From assembly GCF_020783315.1 (NCBI RefSeq), contig NZ_CP086063.1, forward strand, positions 2,406,501-2,470,500: 64,000 nt of DNA. Reading direction: 5' to 3'. Position 1 is the stretch's first letter. Each line of letters starts with the position of its first letter. Under the pieces are notes generated by a model. It saw only the letters and a program-made list of their open reading frames with translations. It made no database searches and had not been told where the DNA came from. This DNA comes from Ferruginibacter lapsinanis. Lineage in GTDB: Bacteria > Bacteroidota > Bacteroidia > Chitinophagales > Chitinophagaceae. This document shows, piece by piece, positions 44,280 through 52,911 of this stretch. A program made the position numbers and the translations under genes.

Positions 44280-45971
44280 TTATTTCTTCTTCTTAACTGT
44301 TTTAGCTTTTGCAACTGGGGTAGCTTTACTTGCTTTTCTTTCTCCCTTTAATGTAGCGGCTAATTTCGCAGCTTCGTAGGCATTAACTATGCCTCCTGTT
44401 TTACAAAGTGTGCTTAATTTAGTCAGTTCATCAGTGCCGGGGATTTTTACATCAATATCCGGAGCCTGAGCTGTTTTTTCAATTACATATTTTAATTGTT
44501 TAGCACTTAGTGTTGGAAAATATTCCAATAAAAATGCAGCAGTGCCGGCTACTACTGGGCAAGCCATGCTAGTACCGGATGCATTACCATAAGTGTTACC
44601 ACCTGGTATTGTAGAATAGATCTGTACACCTGGAGCAAATACATCTACTTCTTGTTTTCCTATATTACTAAAGCTAGCTGTGATTCCACCATTTTTAGGA
44701 TCTCCGCTTGCACCAACAGTGATCCAGGTATTGGCTCTACCTTTACCATCAACAAAATTTGCATTAGGGAAATTATCAGTCGAATCCACATTTTTTGCAT
44801 CATTACCTGCGGCATGTACCAATAATACACCTTTACTTTCAGCATATCTTACTGCATCATCAACCCATTGTTTTTCCGGAGAAAAATCTTTACCAAAACT
44901 CATGCTGATAATTTGTGCTCCATTGTTTACAGCATAACGAATAGCATTTGCAATGTCTTTATCGTGCTCATCTCCATCAGGAACGGCACGTACCATCATG
45001 ATACGAACGTTGTCTGCTATTCCGTTAACTCCTTTACCATTATCTCTTACAGCACCAATAATACCTGAACAGTGTGTGCCATGGAATGGGGTAGAAGCCA
45101 TTAAGTCATTATTGCCATAGTATCTGTCATTAATATTTGATTCATCATCTTTTACTATTTCTTTGCGATACTCTTTAGGAGGGTTTTGTTTTGCGTCATT
45201 TTTCCTTTCTTCGCCTGCAACATAATCATTTAATCCTTCCATAAATTCAGCATTGGTTTGTTCCAGTGCATCATTGGCTTTCATAAGTCCTAATAAGGAA
45301 AATTTTGCTTTCTTAACATCATCAGTTGTGGCTTCGTAAGCATCCAATTCAGTACCGGTAAATTTCTCTTTACCTATTGCCTTTTTTAAAATGCTATCGC
45401 TGGCCATCAGGTTTGTTTGTACTCTTTTGAGTGCTAAAAATTCAAATCCATGGTCATCCTGGCCATCAGCATTACCCAATATTTTTTGTTGCGCTTTTTT
45501 ATACATGATAAGGTCGGCCTTGTCTGCCGCACTTACACTTGATTCATCCGGCACAACAGAACCGAACTTGCTCTTTAATCTGTGATATACCCTTGCAGCT
45601 TCATAACTATCCTCCTTAACATTTTGACCATCTTTACCACCTATAAAATTCCAGCCATGCACATCATCTATATATCCGTTTTTGTCATCATCTTTTCCGT
45701 TACCCGGAATCTCTTTGGGATTTGTCCATAATATGGGTTTTAGGTCTTCGTGTAAAGTATCAATACCACTATCTATAACCGCAACTACAACTGTTTTGCT
45801 TTTGAGTTTTTTCCCTTTTACAAAATCGTATGCCTTGTCAATACTGATCCCATAATAGCCTGTATTGGCTTTATCTAACTGGTGCCAGTTTTTAGGAACC
45901 TCTTCTTTTTGTGCAAAAATGCTGCTCGAAAGCAATAACGCAGCAGCAGATAAATAGGAAATTTTATTCAT
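44280..45971 (-). CDS. secreted S8 (subtilisin-like) serine protease with large insertion
   Basis: A 563-aa exported subtilase. Signal peptide MNKISYLSAAALLLSSSIFAQ; catalytic Asp67 in VVVAVIDSGIDTLHEDL, His297 in FHGTHCSG and Ser468 in ASGTSMACPVVAGTAAF; oxyanion Asn in HAAGNDA. About 230 residues separate Asp and His, against roughly 30 in subtilisin; the insert is charged and helical. The C-terminus is a Lys/Ala-rich tail ending KTVKKKK, without a type IX signal, so it is probably periplasmic or leaves by another route. I start at ATG 45971 (clean signal peptide) rather than 63 bases upstream. Confidence 0.93.
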   Translation of the reverse strand: MNKISYLSAAALLLSSSIFAQKEEVPKNWHQLDKANTGYYGISIDKAYDFVKGKKLKSKTVVVAVIDSGIDTLHEDLKPILWTNPKEIPGNGKDDDKNGYIDDVHGWNFIGGKDGQNVKEDSYEAARVYHRLKSKFGSVVPDESSVSAADKADLIMYKKAQQKILGNADGQDDHGFEFLALKRVQTNLMASDSILKKAIGKEKFTGTELDAYEATTDDVKKAKFSLLGLMKANDALEQTNAEFMEGLNDYVAGEERKNDAKQNPPKEYRKEIVKDDESNINDRYYGNNDLMASTPFHGTHCSGIIGAVRDNGKGVNGIADNVRIMMVRAVPDGDEHDKDIANAIRYAVNNGAQIISMSFGKDFSPEKQWVDDAVRYAESKGVLLVHAAGNDAKNVDSTDNFPNANFVDGKGRANTWITVGASGDPKNGGITASFSNIGKQEVDVFAPGVQIYSTIPGGNTYGNASGTSMACPVVAGTAAFLLEYFPTLSAKQLKYVIEKTAQAPDIDVKIPGTDELTKLSTLCKTGGIVNAYEAAKLAATLKGERKASKATPVAKAKTVKKKK

Positions 45972-46008
45972 TTGTTTTGTTTTATTGTGATGCAATTTAT
46001 TATAAAGG

Positions 46009-46035
46009 TTTGACAAGCGATAACCGTTTGTCAAA
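46009..46035. promoter_or_regulatory. 8-bp inverted repeat upstream of the subtilase gene
   Basis: TTTGACAA (46009-46016) and TTGTCAAA (46028-46035) form a perfect dyad with an 11-base spacer. It lies 38-64 bases before the protease start and has no T-run. It could be an operator. The opposite possibility, a weak terminator for ispE, is less likely without the T-tract. Confidence 0.35.
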
Positions 46036-46068
46036 TAGAACTGATTTCAAATTAATATTAACAGAAAA

Positions 46069-46902
46069 TTACAATTGAATGGTTTTGGTGTAATAACTGT
46101 CAGGAAAACTGAGGTCGGGGGGTATTTCATTAGCAAATATCCCATAAACAGTACTGCCACTTCCACTCATAGAAGCATATACAGCTCCCGATTGGTAAAG
46201 TTGGTCTTTTATTTTTTTTATATCTGGATATTGAGCAAAAACAATGGGCTCAAAGTCATTTGTAATGGTATTCTTCCATTCAGTTACCGGCGAATATATC
46301 AATGATGATAAAGTTGTTTTGGTAACGACAGGTGTTTGCAATCTTATTTGTGAAAAAGCCTGTGCTGTATTAACATGTATTCCAGGATTGATAACAGCAA
46401 TTTTATATCCCGAAAGATTCAAGGCGATCTCTTGCAGTATTTCACCACGGCTGGTTGCAAAGCAGGGTTGATTAATGATAAAGAATGGGCAATCACTGCC
46501 TAATTGCAACGCATGATCAATGAGTTGTTGGGTTGATAAGCCCAGGCTGAATTTTTTATTTAATAGAGATAACGCAAAAGCACCATCCGCAGACCCGCCA
46601 CCTAATCCGGCTCCAGTAGGGATAATTTTATGCAAATGCATCTTTATATTAGGTAGCTGAGGGAACTCGTTTTTAAGAAGATGGTAGGCTTTTACACAAA
46701 GGTTTTGATCAGTATTGCCGTCAATTTTATTACCTGACATAGAAAATTCAACCTCTTTGTTAGTTGAGTCGGAAGTAATGATCTCTAAGACATCGTGTAA
46801 TGGGATGGGATAAAATGCAGTTTCAATATTATGATATCCATCATCTCTCTTTGAGATAATATGCAGGCCAATGTTTATTTTACAGTTTGGGAAGACAAGC
46901 AT
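46069..46902 (-). CDS. ispE: 4-diphosphocytidyl-2-C-methyl-D-erythritol kinase
   Basis: IspE phosphorylates CDP-methylerythritol in the MEP pathway to isoprenoid precursors. The 277-aa GHMP kinase opens MLVFPNCKINIGLHI with the substrate-binding KIN, and has the ATP-binding loop IIPTGAGLGGGSADGAFAL near 88-106. The third GHMP motif YASMSGSGSTVYGIF is near 240-254. Length is normal. It is downstream of the bifunctional nuclease gene in the same direction, with a gap of about 100 bases. Confidence 0.95.
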   Translation of the reverse strand: MLVFPNCKINIGLHIISKRDDGYHNIETAFYPIPLHDVLEIITSDSTNKEVEFSMSGNKIDGNTDQNLCVKAYHLLKNEFPQLPNIKMHLHKIIPTGAGLGGGSADGAFALSLLNKKFSLGLSTQQLIDHALQLGSDCPFFIINQPCFATSRGEILQEIALNLSGYKIAVINPGIHVNTAQAFSQIRLQTPVVTKTTLSSLIYSPVTEWKNTITNDFEPIVFAQYPDIKKIKDQLYQSGAVYASMSGSGSTVYGIFANEIPPDLSFPDSYYTKTIQL

Positions 46903-47004
46903 TGTTAAGACGTAATTAGTAATGGATAATTAATAAGCAAATGCAAATTGTTGGGTAAATGTATAAAACCACGAGGGCTTAAAAAGTCCATTATCAAATT
47001 TCAA

Positions 47005-47592
47005 CTATTTTTTTCTGCTTTTTATTTCATCCCTGATAGCGATCGCTCTGATATAATCTTCCTGTTCCAATACTTCATTCAGTAAAACATCAAGCTCTTC
47101 CAGGGATAAATTGTGCAGGTCATTTTCTGGTGGAGCAGTTTCTGCAGAAACTGTAGTGGTAGCTTTTTTCTTTTTTTCGTCAGCTTCCATTAAAATTCCG
47201 GCGCTATCTAAAATAGTATCATAGGTAAAGATCGGGCAACCAAAACGTATGGCCAAAGCCAATGCGTCTGAGGTTCTGGAGTCTATGTCTACAGTGTCTT
47301 TGGATGTACTGCAAACTAATTTACTGTAAAAAATTCCCTCCTGTAGATCATTGATAACCACTTCATGCAGTTCAATATTGAATGCCAGCATGAAATTTTT
47401 CATCAGGTCATGAGTAAGCGGTCTGCTTGGCTGCATTCTTTCAAGCGCTACGGCAATTGCCTGTGCCTCAAAGCCGCCGATTACGATGGGTAAGCGGCGT
47501 AACCCATTAACTTCTCCCAGTACCACTGCATAAGAATGTGATTGGGTAATGCTGTGAGATAAGGCTACTATTTCCAGTTCTATCTTCTTCAT
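47005..47592 (-). CDS. bifunctional nuclease (BFN domain) family protein
   Basis: A 195-aa protein with the BFN/DUF151 domain at about 1-135: YAVVLGEVNGLRRLPIVIGGFEAQAIA, then VDIDSRTSDALALAIRFGCPIFT. A C-terminal UvrB/UvrC-like helical motif ends it (LEELDVLLNEVLEQEDYIRAIAIRDEIKSRKK). Plant relatives are reported to cut RNA and DNA; the bacterial role is unsettled. The ATG at 47592 is the family start; the longer frame adds 34 unlike residues. It is the gene after etfB-etfA, about 107 bases downstream. Confidence 0.9.
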   Translation of the reverse strand: MKKIELEIVALSHSITQSHSYAVVLGEVNGLRRLPIVIGGFEAQAIAVALERMQPSRPLTHDLMKNFMLAFNIELHEVVINDLQEGIFYSKLVCSTSKDTVDIDSRTSDALALAIRFGCPIFTYDTILDSAGILMEADEKKKKATTTVSAETAPPENDLHNLSLEELDVLLNEVLEQEDYIRAIAIRDEIKSRKK

Positions 47593-47699
47593 AATAACAT
47601 CGATGCCGTTTGGCGAGACAATTTGTATTTCAAAGGCAAATATAAAAAATAAAGCCTTCCAAAAATTTTGGAAGGCTTTCAAATCAAAAATCAAAATAA

Positions 47700-48662
47700 T
47701 TAGACAATTCCTTTTAGCTTTTTAACTGCATCGGTAATTTTAGGAATCACTTCAAAGGCGTCACCCACAATACCATAATCGGCTGCCTTAAAGAAAGGAG
47801 CTTCAGGATCCTTATTTATAACTACAATAACTTTACTTCTGTTTACGCCTGCCAAATGTTGAATGGCGCCTGATATACCAATAGCTATATATAAATTGGG
47901 AGCGATAGCCAAGCCAGTTTGCCCTACATGCTCATGATGCGGACGCCAGCCGGTATCAGCAACGGGGCGGCTACAGGCTGTAGCAGCTCCCAACGCTTTT
48001 GCCAGATCTGTTACTAAAGCCCAGTTTTCAGGCCCTTTTAATCCACGACCGCCACTAACAACGATTTCTGCTTCACTCAAAGGGACTTCCCCAACAATTT
48101 TATTGGTATTGGTTATCTGTACTTTGGCCGAATCAATTGAAACAGCAAGGTCGGACACTTCAGCGGTCCCATCTGTTGTTTTTATTTGATATGAGTTTGG
48201 ATTAAGTGATATGATCTTTACAGGCGTATTAACAGCCACATTTGCAAATGCTTTTCCGCTGAAAACGTTTTTCTTAACAACAAATCCATTAGTGGTGTCA
48301 GGCAACGCAACCGCACCAGAAACTAATCCGGCTTTTAAACGAACACTCAAACGTGGAGCAATGGCTTTGCCGTTAAAGTTGTTTGATAATACAATTACGG
48401 TAGCATTATTGGCAGTTGCAGCCTCAGCAATGATTTTGGTATAGACCTGTGCATCCATGTGATTGAGCACTTCGTCAGCAACCTTATGTATTTTTTTTAC
48501 ACCATACTTTCCCAATCCGCTGAGGTCGTCAGTAACATTACCCAATACAATCGCCTCTACAGTTGTACCCAACTGTTCAGCAACTTTAGCGCCATATGAT
48601 GCAGCTTCTAAAGAAGATTTTTTTATTTGTCCGTCTGATTGATCTAAAAAAACGAGTACCAT
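47700..48662 (-). CDS. etfA: electron transfer flavoprotein, alpha subunit
   Basis: With EtfB this FAD heterodimer carries electrons from acyl-CoA dehydrogenases to the quinone pool. The 320-aa protein has the N-terminal ETF domain (MVLVFLDQSDGQIKK). The C-terminal FAD domain carries VVSGGRGLKGPENW, the signature region RPVADTGWRPHHEHVGQTG and YIAIGISGAIQHLAGV near 255-270. It is downstream of etfB with an 83-base gap that contains a hairpin. Confidence 0.96.
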   Translation of the reverse strand: MVLVFLDQSDGQIKKSSLEAASYGAKVAEQLGTTVEAIVLGNVTDDLSGLGKYGVKKIHKVADEVLNHMDAQVYTKIIAEAATANNATVIVLSNNFNGKAIAPRLSVRLKAGLVSGAVALPDTTNGFVVKKNVFSGKAFANVAVNTPVKIISLNPNSYQIKTTDGTAEVSDLAVSIDSAKVQITNTNKIVGEVPLSEAEIVVSGGRGLKGPENWALVTDLAKALGAATACSRPVADTGWRPHHEHVGQTGLAIAPNLYIAIGISGAIQHLAGVNRSKVIVVINKDPEAPFFKAADYGIVGDAFEVIPKITDAVKKLKGIV

Positions 48663-48700
48663 ATAATTGATAATTTTAAAAGTTTTTATTTTAAAGATCT

Positions 48701-48733
48701 AATTGATAGCAGCCTAATCGTCAGCTATCAATT
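48701..48733. repeat. perfect inverted repeat between etfB and etfA
   Basis: AATTGATAGC and GCTATCAATT pair perfectly (10 bp, 13-nt loop) in the etfB-etfA gap, without a T-run. It may adjust the ratio of the two subunits or stabilise mRNA ends. The same ATTGATA core recurs nearby at 48665-48673 and three times at 49551-49580. Confidence 0.4.
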
Positions 48734-48745
48734 ATTCATTATCAT

Positions 48746-49489
48746 TTAAAATGCTTTTGCTTCTTCGTGCAGCAATCTAACCAGTTCCTCAGGATTATCT
48801 GCACTCACCAGTTTAACGCCGGCTTTTGCAGGAGGCAGATCAAAAGATGCGACAGAGGTCAACGTTTCTGCGGCAACCGGCTCTACTACTTTTAAGGGTT
48901 TTGTTCTTGCCCCCATTATTCCTTTCATATTGGGAATTCGTTGTTCTGCAACGCCTTTTTGACAACTAACTACTACGGGTAGTTGCACTTTGTCTGTTTC
49001 TTCTCCACCTTCGATCTCTCTTACTATGATTGCATTTGCCCCGTCAATATCAAACTTGGTAGCTAAAGAAACATAGGGGAGATCGAGTAATTCTGCCACC
49101 ATACCACCAATGGAGGCCCCATTGTAATCAATTGTTTCTTTTCCTGTAAAAATGAGATCGTAGTTGCCTTCTTTTGCAATGGCAGCAATTTGCGAAGCAA
49201 TATAATAGCTATCGTGGCTATCAGTATTTACCCGAATAGCTTCATCACCACCTAATGCCAGTGCTTTTCTGATGATCGGGTCTGCATCAGCAGATGCAAC
49301 AGTAATTAAATGTATCACAGCTGAAGTGTCAGCTTCTTTCAGTTCAATAGCTCTTACCAGGGCATACCATTCATCGTATGGGTTGATGATCCATTGTACG
49401 CCATCGGCAGCAAATTTCGTATTGTTATCTGTGAAGGCTATTTTTGCTGTCGTATCTGGAGTTTTACTGATACACACTAAGATTTTCAT
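48746..49489 (-). CDS. etfB: electron transfer flavoprotein, beta subunit
   Basis: The AMP-binding partner of EtfA. The 247-aa protein reads MKILVCISKTPDTTAKIAF at the start, WIINPYDEWYALVRAIELKE, an AMP-site region LIFTGKETIDYNGASIGGMVAELLDLPYV and the ETF-beta signature VQLPVVVSCQKGVAEQRIPNMKGIMGARTKPLKV. It is the first gene of the etfBA pair. A TATATTTG -7-like element lies on the minus strand at 49543-49536, 47 bases before the ATG, though no -33 partner is clear. Confidence 0.95.
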   Translation of the reverse strand: MKILVCISKTPDTTAKIAFTDNNTKFAADGVQWIINPYDEWYALVRAIELKEADTSAVIHLITVASADADPIIRKALALGGDEAIRVNTDSHDSYYIASQIAAIAKEGNYDLIFTGKETIDYNGASIGGMVAELLDLPYVSLATKFDIDGANAIIVREIEGGEETDKVQLPVVVSCQKGVAEQRIPNMKGIMGARTKPLKVVEPVAAETLTSVASFDLPPAKAGVKLVSADNPEELVRLLHEEAKAF

Positions 49490-49600
49490 ATAGCAACATT
49501 TTGAATCTAAAAATAAGTTGTTTATGCAACTAATACAAATATAACAGAATAATTGATAATTGATAAATAATAATTGATAATTTTTTTACAATAGAAATAC

Positions 49601-49921
49601 ATGGATAGGATCAGCAAATTGAAAGAATACCTGGCAGCAAATGATAAGGATAGTTTTTTACAACATGCGCTGGCATTGGAGTATATAAAAATTGGGAATG
49701 ATGAGGATGCTCGTAATTTGTTTAATGAAATTTTGTTACGTGAGCCTACGTATATAGGGTCTTATTATCATTTAGGTAAACTGCTTGAAAGAGTTGGCGA
49801 TGTTAAAAAAGCAATGTTGATCTATGAACGAGGCATGTTTGAAGCAAAGAGGGCAGGAGACAATCATGCGTATAACGAATTGCAGGGTGCATTGGAAGAG
49901 ATCGGTGATGAGGATCTTTGA
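49601..49921 (+). CDS. small tetratricopeptide repeat protein
   Basis: A 106-aa helical protein with about two and a half TPR units: DSFLQHALALEYIKIGNDEDARNLFNEIL, then YIGSYYHLGKLLERVGDVKKAMLIYERGM. It has no signal peptide, so it is cytoplasmic and probably an adaptor of unknown partner. It is divergent from etfB, with an A/T-rich upstream region containing three ATTGATAA copies. Its stop is one base from the end of the convergent small membrane protein. Confidence 0.8.
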   Translation: MDRISKLKEYLAANDKDSFLQHALALEYIKIGNDEDARNLFNEILLREPTYIGSYYHLGKLLERVGDVKKAMLIYERGMFEAKRAGDNHAYNELQGALEEIGDEDL

Positions 49922-49922
49922 T

Positions 49923-50213
49923 TTATGTTAGATAATATTCAAGTAGTACAAAGTAAGAAATGATTGCAACAGAGGAAATACTAATGCTTATTGCTCTTTT
50001 TTGATAAAAGAAAAAACATAAAGATACAGGCAATAATAATCCGGGAGGAATACTTGCAATAATAGAGGGGGTAGCTATCTTTAGTATTACAGATGCAGGA
50101 ATCAAAGGGGATATTAATTGGTGGTTTGTTTGAAGAAACGTCACGTATCCCATCAGTATTACTAAAGTGTGTACGACTAATAATATCCTGGAAGGAATCT
50201 CTAATTTGTGCAT
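49923..50213 (-). CDS. small hypothetical membrane protein, 96 aa
   Basis: Unrecognised. Three hydrophobic segments are visible (about 8-27, 34-60 and 72-95) with KR-containing connections, so it is an inner-membrane protein if expressed. It ends one base away from the convergent TPR gene and starts 15 bases from the divergent tilS start. That tight fit is what one expects of a real gene, but coding evidence is composition only. Confidence 0.45.
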   Translation of the reverse strand: MHKLEIPSRILLVVHTLVILMGYVTFLQTNHQLISPLIPASVILKIATPSIIASIPPGLLLPVSLCFFFYQKRAISISISSVAIISYFVLLEYYLT

Positions 50214-50228
50214 GGATATATTTTAAAA

Positions 50229-51614
50229 ATGAATGTAGTAAAAAAAATTAAGGATCATATTGCAGCTGAAAATTTATTTCAGCCAAACGATAGGTTATTA
50301 CTTGCCGTTAGCGGAGGTGTAGATTCTGTGGTGCTATGTGAGATTTGTAAACAGGCTGGATACAGTTTTGTTATAGCGCATTGTAATTTTAATTTAAGAG
50401 GAGCCGATAGCGAAAGAGACGAAGCTTTTGTAAAAAAACTTGCTGAAAAATATCAGGTTGATTTTTTTGTGAAACATTTTGACACAGTTGCTATTGCTAA
50501 ACAGCAAAAGAAATCTATTGAAGAAATAGCAAGAGAGCTGAGATATGAGTGGTTCAATGAATTAATAAATGATCAAAGGCAAGGCAATAATAACGCTCAT
50601 TCCATTGCCAATTGCCAATTGCCAGTTGCCCGTTGGATACTTACTGCTCACCATGCGGATGATAATATTGAAACAGTACTGATGAATTTTTTCAGAGGTA
50701 CAGGTGTCAAGGGCTTAAGAGGGATCTTGCCTAAACAAAACAAGATCATCAGACCAATGTTATCTATCAGGAAAAATGAGTTAAGGCGTTTTGCGCAAGA
50801 AAACGGGCTTGAATTTGTAGAGGATCATACCAATGCTGAAAATGATTACACCAGAAATTATTTCAGAAATGAACTGATACCGGCAGTAAAAAAAGTATAT
50901 CCGATGGCAGAAGAAAATATTTTACAAAATATTGACCGCATGATAGGAGTAGAAATGTTGTATCAGCAAGCGGTTGATCTGCAAATAAAAAAATTGATAG
51001 AGCAAAAAGGCAATGAAATTCATATCCCCGTTTTAAAGCTGTTAAAAGTATCTCCACTGTCAACAGTAATGTATGAGATAATAAAGGATTTTGGTTTCAC
51101 GGCGCATCAAACAGACGAGGTGATCTTATTGCTTAAAAGCGACACGGGTAAATACATTCAGTCGGCAACCCACAGAGCCATTAAAAATCGGAACTGGCTG
51201 ATAATTTCTCCTAATAAAACAATTGACGCGGCTACCATTTTGATTGAATCTTCGAATCAACAAATTGATTTTTCAGCAGGTAGTATAACATTCAGGGAAT
51301 TATCTGCAGAAACCTTTCAATTCCTAACGGATAGCAATGTGGCTTTGCTGGATGCAGATAAGATCAAATTTCCCTTGCTGTTGCGAAGATGGAAACAAGG
51401 AGATTATTTTTATCCCCTGGGAATGCAGAAAAAAAAGAAGGTCAGTCGCTTTTTAATTGATCAGAAATTATCTCTTACACAAAAAGAAAATGTTTGGGTA
51501 ATTGAAATGGATAAAAAAATTATTTGGGTTGTGGATATGCGTATTGATGACAGATTTAAGATCAACGATAAAACGAAACAGGCGTTGCAGTTAATATTAA
51601 CCCGTGCCAAATAG
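50229..51614 (+). CDS. tilS: tRNA(Ile)-lysidine synthase
   Basis: TilS converts C34 of the CAU-anticodon tRNA-Ile to lysidine so that it reads AUA. The 461-aa protein has the PP-loop LLAVSGGVDSVVLCEI near 24-39, HCNFNLRGADSERDEAFV, the HHADDNIETVLMNFFRGTG block near 142-160 and a C-terminal TilS domain (LLRRWKQGDYFYPLGM). An unusual segment, residues about 116-135, is encoded by a 7-bp tandem repeat. The ATG at 50229 is preferred to 50208, which adds MHGYILK. The 3' end overlaps the convergent rhomboid gene by 18 bases. Confidence 0.95.
   Translation: MNVVKKIKDHIAAENLFQPNDRLLLAVSGGVDSVVLCEICKQAGYSFVIAHCNFNLRGADSERDEAFVKKLAEKYQVDFFVKHFDTVAIAKQQKKSIEEIARELRYEWFNELINDQRQGNNNAHSIANCQLPVARWILTAHHADDNIETVLMNFFRGTGVKGLRGILPKQNKIIRPMLSIRKNELRRFAQENGLEFVEDHTNAENDYTRNYFRNELIPAVKKVYPMAEENILQNIDRMIGVEMLYQQAVDLQIKKLIEQKGNEIHIPVLKLLKVSPLSTVMYEIIKDFGFTAHQTDEVILLLKSDTGKYIQSATHRAIKNRNWLIISPNKTIDAATILIESSNQQIDFSAGSITFRELSAETFQFLTDSNVALLDADKIKFPLLLRRWKQGDYFYPLGMQKKKKVSRFLIDQKLSLTQKENVWVIEMDKKIIWVVDMRIDDRFKINDKTKQALQLILTRAK
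50604..50631 (+). repeat. 7-bp tandem repeat inside tilS
   Basis: Four consecutive heptamers (ATTGCCA x3, then GTTGCCC) encode the peptide IANCQLPVA within TilS. Three heptamers equal 21 bases, so the reading frame is kept. Such CAATTGC-type arrays usually lie between genes in Bacteroidota; here it seems to have been accommodated in a surface loop. Confidence 0.6.
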
Positions 51615-52250
51615 GGTTGGGTGTTTTAGTTCTTCTATGATAGCGGTAAATAATGCTGGTTGCAAAACAGCGATCAGTGCCAGAGTATAGATGAGTCCAA
51701 AGATCGACCCCCATAAATGTGCATCATGATTAATATGGCCGCCACCTCTCTTGCTCATATACACACAATAGAAGATGTAGAGAATAGCATAAGCAGCTGC
51801 AGATACTCTGATGGCTCCGTATAAATAAATACTGCTCCATGGGCTGAAAATAATAGTGGCAAAAACTACTGCTGACACAGCTCCTGATGCGCCAAGGCAT
51901 AAATAATTTTCGTTCTGCTTTTGTTTATTGTAGGTAGGTAGGTCTGCGGCGATCATTCCTAAAAAATACAATGTCAGGTAGGCAATGCTTCCTCCCAAAG
52001 CGTATTCTCTGAAATAAAACTCCAGGTTTCTTCCAAAAAAATATAAGGTAAACATGTTAAAGAATAAATGCATCCAGTCTGCATGAATGAAGCCTGAAGT
52101 AATGAAACGGTAATATTCTTTTTGCTTACTCACACCATATGGCCACATGATTGTTTTATTGATGAGGTTCTGGTTGCCAAAGCCAATCAATGATATGATA
52201 ACAGTAATACCGATCAGAAATAATGTAATAGGGAAGCTGCTGAAATTCAT
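51597..52250 (-). CDS. rhomboid family intramembrane serine protease
   Basis: A 217-aa inner-membrane protease with six helices. The catalytic dyad is Ser122 in LGASGAVSAV and His178 in HDAHLWGSIFGLIY, and the oxyanion/HxxxN motif is HLFFN at 61-65 (HADWMHLFFNMFTLYFFG). It cleaves transmembrane segments of unknown target proteins. The C-terminus overlaps the convergent tilS by 18 bases. No regulatory domain is attached. Confidence 0.93.
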   Translation of the reverse strand: MNFSSFPITLFLIGITVIISLIGFGNQNLINKTIMWPYGVSKQKEYYRFITSGFIHADWMHLFFNMFTLYFFGRNLEFYFREYALGGSIAYLTLYFLGMIAADLPTYNKQKQNENYLCLGASGAVSAVVFATIIFSPWSSIYLYGAIRVSAAAYAILYIFYCVYMSKRGGGHINHDAHLWGSIFGLIYTLALIAVLQPALFTAIIEELKHPTLFGTG

Positions 52251-52281
52251 ATTTTTATTTTATCAAAACTAAATTAATAAA

Positions 52282-52755
52282 TTAACTGTGATGGTATTTT
52301 TCATTACGGATAATGGTACATGCTCTATATATTTGCTCTGACAATATCAATCTTACTAATTGGTGCGGAAAAACAAGTTGTGACAGGCTCCATTTTGTAT
52401 TAGCTCTTTTCATTATTTCATCACTGACACCATATGCACCTCCAATTAAAAAAACGACATTTTTTACACTTTCATTGGCCCTATTCTGGATAAAACTTGC
52501 CAATAACTCACTGCTAAACTGTTTACCTCTTTCATCCAGCAATACCAGATAATCGTCTTTTTGCAACATATTCAGAATGATTTCTGCTTCTTTTTTCTTG
52601 AGTTCTGCATTATTGAGCACTGCAGCATTTTTGGGAGGAGGAATAATTGTCCAATTGGCCGGATAATAGTTGCTAATACGCTTTGTAAACTGCTCTACGC
52701 CTTCTTTTACATAAGATTCATGTGCTTTGCCAATGGTCCAAAAGTTGAGTTTCAT
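52282..52755 (-). CDS. rlmH: 23S rRNA (pseudouridine1915-N3)-methyltransferase
   Basis: A SPOUT methyltransferase that acts on 23S rRNA helix 69 of assembled 70S ribosomes. The 157-aa protein starts MKLNFWTIGKAHESYVKEG, contains LDERGKQFSSELLASFI and the SAM knot VVFLIGGAYGVSDEI, and ends RLILSEQIYRACTIIRNEKYHHS as expected. ATG 52755 gives the family length; the longer frame would run into tRNA-Arg. It is divergent from the tRNA. Confidence 0.95.
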   Translation of the reverse strand: MKLNFWTIGKAHESYVKEGVEQFTKRISNYYPANWTIIPPPKNAAVLNNAELKKKEAEIILNMLQKDDYLVLLDERGKQFSSELLASFIQNRANESVKNVVFLIGGAYGVSDEIMKRANTKWSLSQLVFPHQLVRLILSEQIYRACTIIRNEKYHHS

Positions 52756-52786
52756 ATATTTTGATACTGCAAAATTGCTTAAAGAC

Positions 52787-52817
52787 TTGGGAACAATAAA
52801 ATAAATTTCTATATTTG
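52787..52817 (+). promoter_or_regulatory. Bacteroidota consensus promoter of tRNA-Arg
   Basis: TTG (52787-52789), a 20-base spacer and TATATTTG (52810-52817) match TTG-N19/20-TAnnTTTG, ending 10 bases before the tRNA. It overlaps the non-coding leader of rlmH on the other strand. Confidence 0.78.
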
Positions 52818-52827
52818 CACCCCATTT

Positions 52828-52901
52828 GGCTGCGTAGCTCAACTGAATAGAGCATCTGACTACGGATCAGAAGGTTTTAGGTTTGAATCCTAACGCGGTC
52901 A
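52828..52901 (+). tRNA. tRNA-Arg (anticodon ACG), attachment site of the integrative element
   Basis: A complete cloverleaf: acceptor GGCTGCG/CGCGGTC with two wobble pairs, D-arm GCTC..GAGC, anticodon stem TCTGA/TCAGA with loop CTACGGA (ACG), T-arm TTAGG TTTGAAT CCTAA and discriminator A. CCA is not encoded. Its last 13 bases plus CAAAG form the left copy of the element's direct repeat, so the tRNA stays functional after integration. Confidence 0.95.
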
Positions 52902-52906
52902 CAAAG
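52889..52906 (+). repeat. attL: left attachment repeat at tRNA-Arg 3' end
   Basis: CCTAACGCGGTCACAAAG covers the 3' end of tRNA-Arg and five bases beyond. It matches 62187-62204 in 17 of 18 positions. The integrase gene starts 145 bases further on, the usual arrangement at the attL side of tRNA-targeting elements. Confidence 0.85.
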
Positions 52907-52911
52907 TAAGA

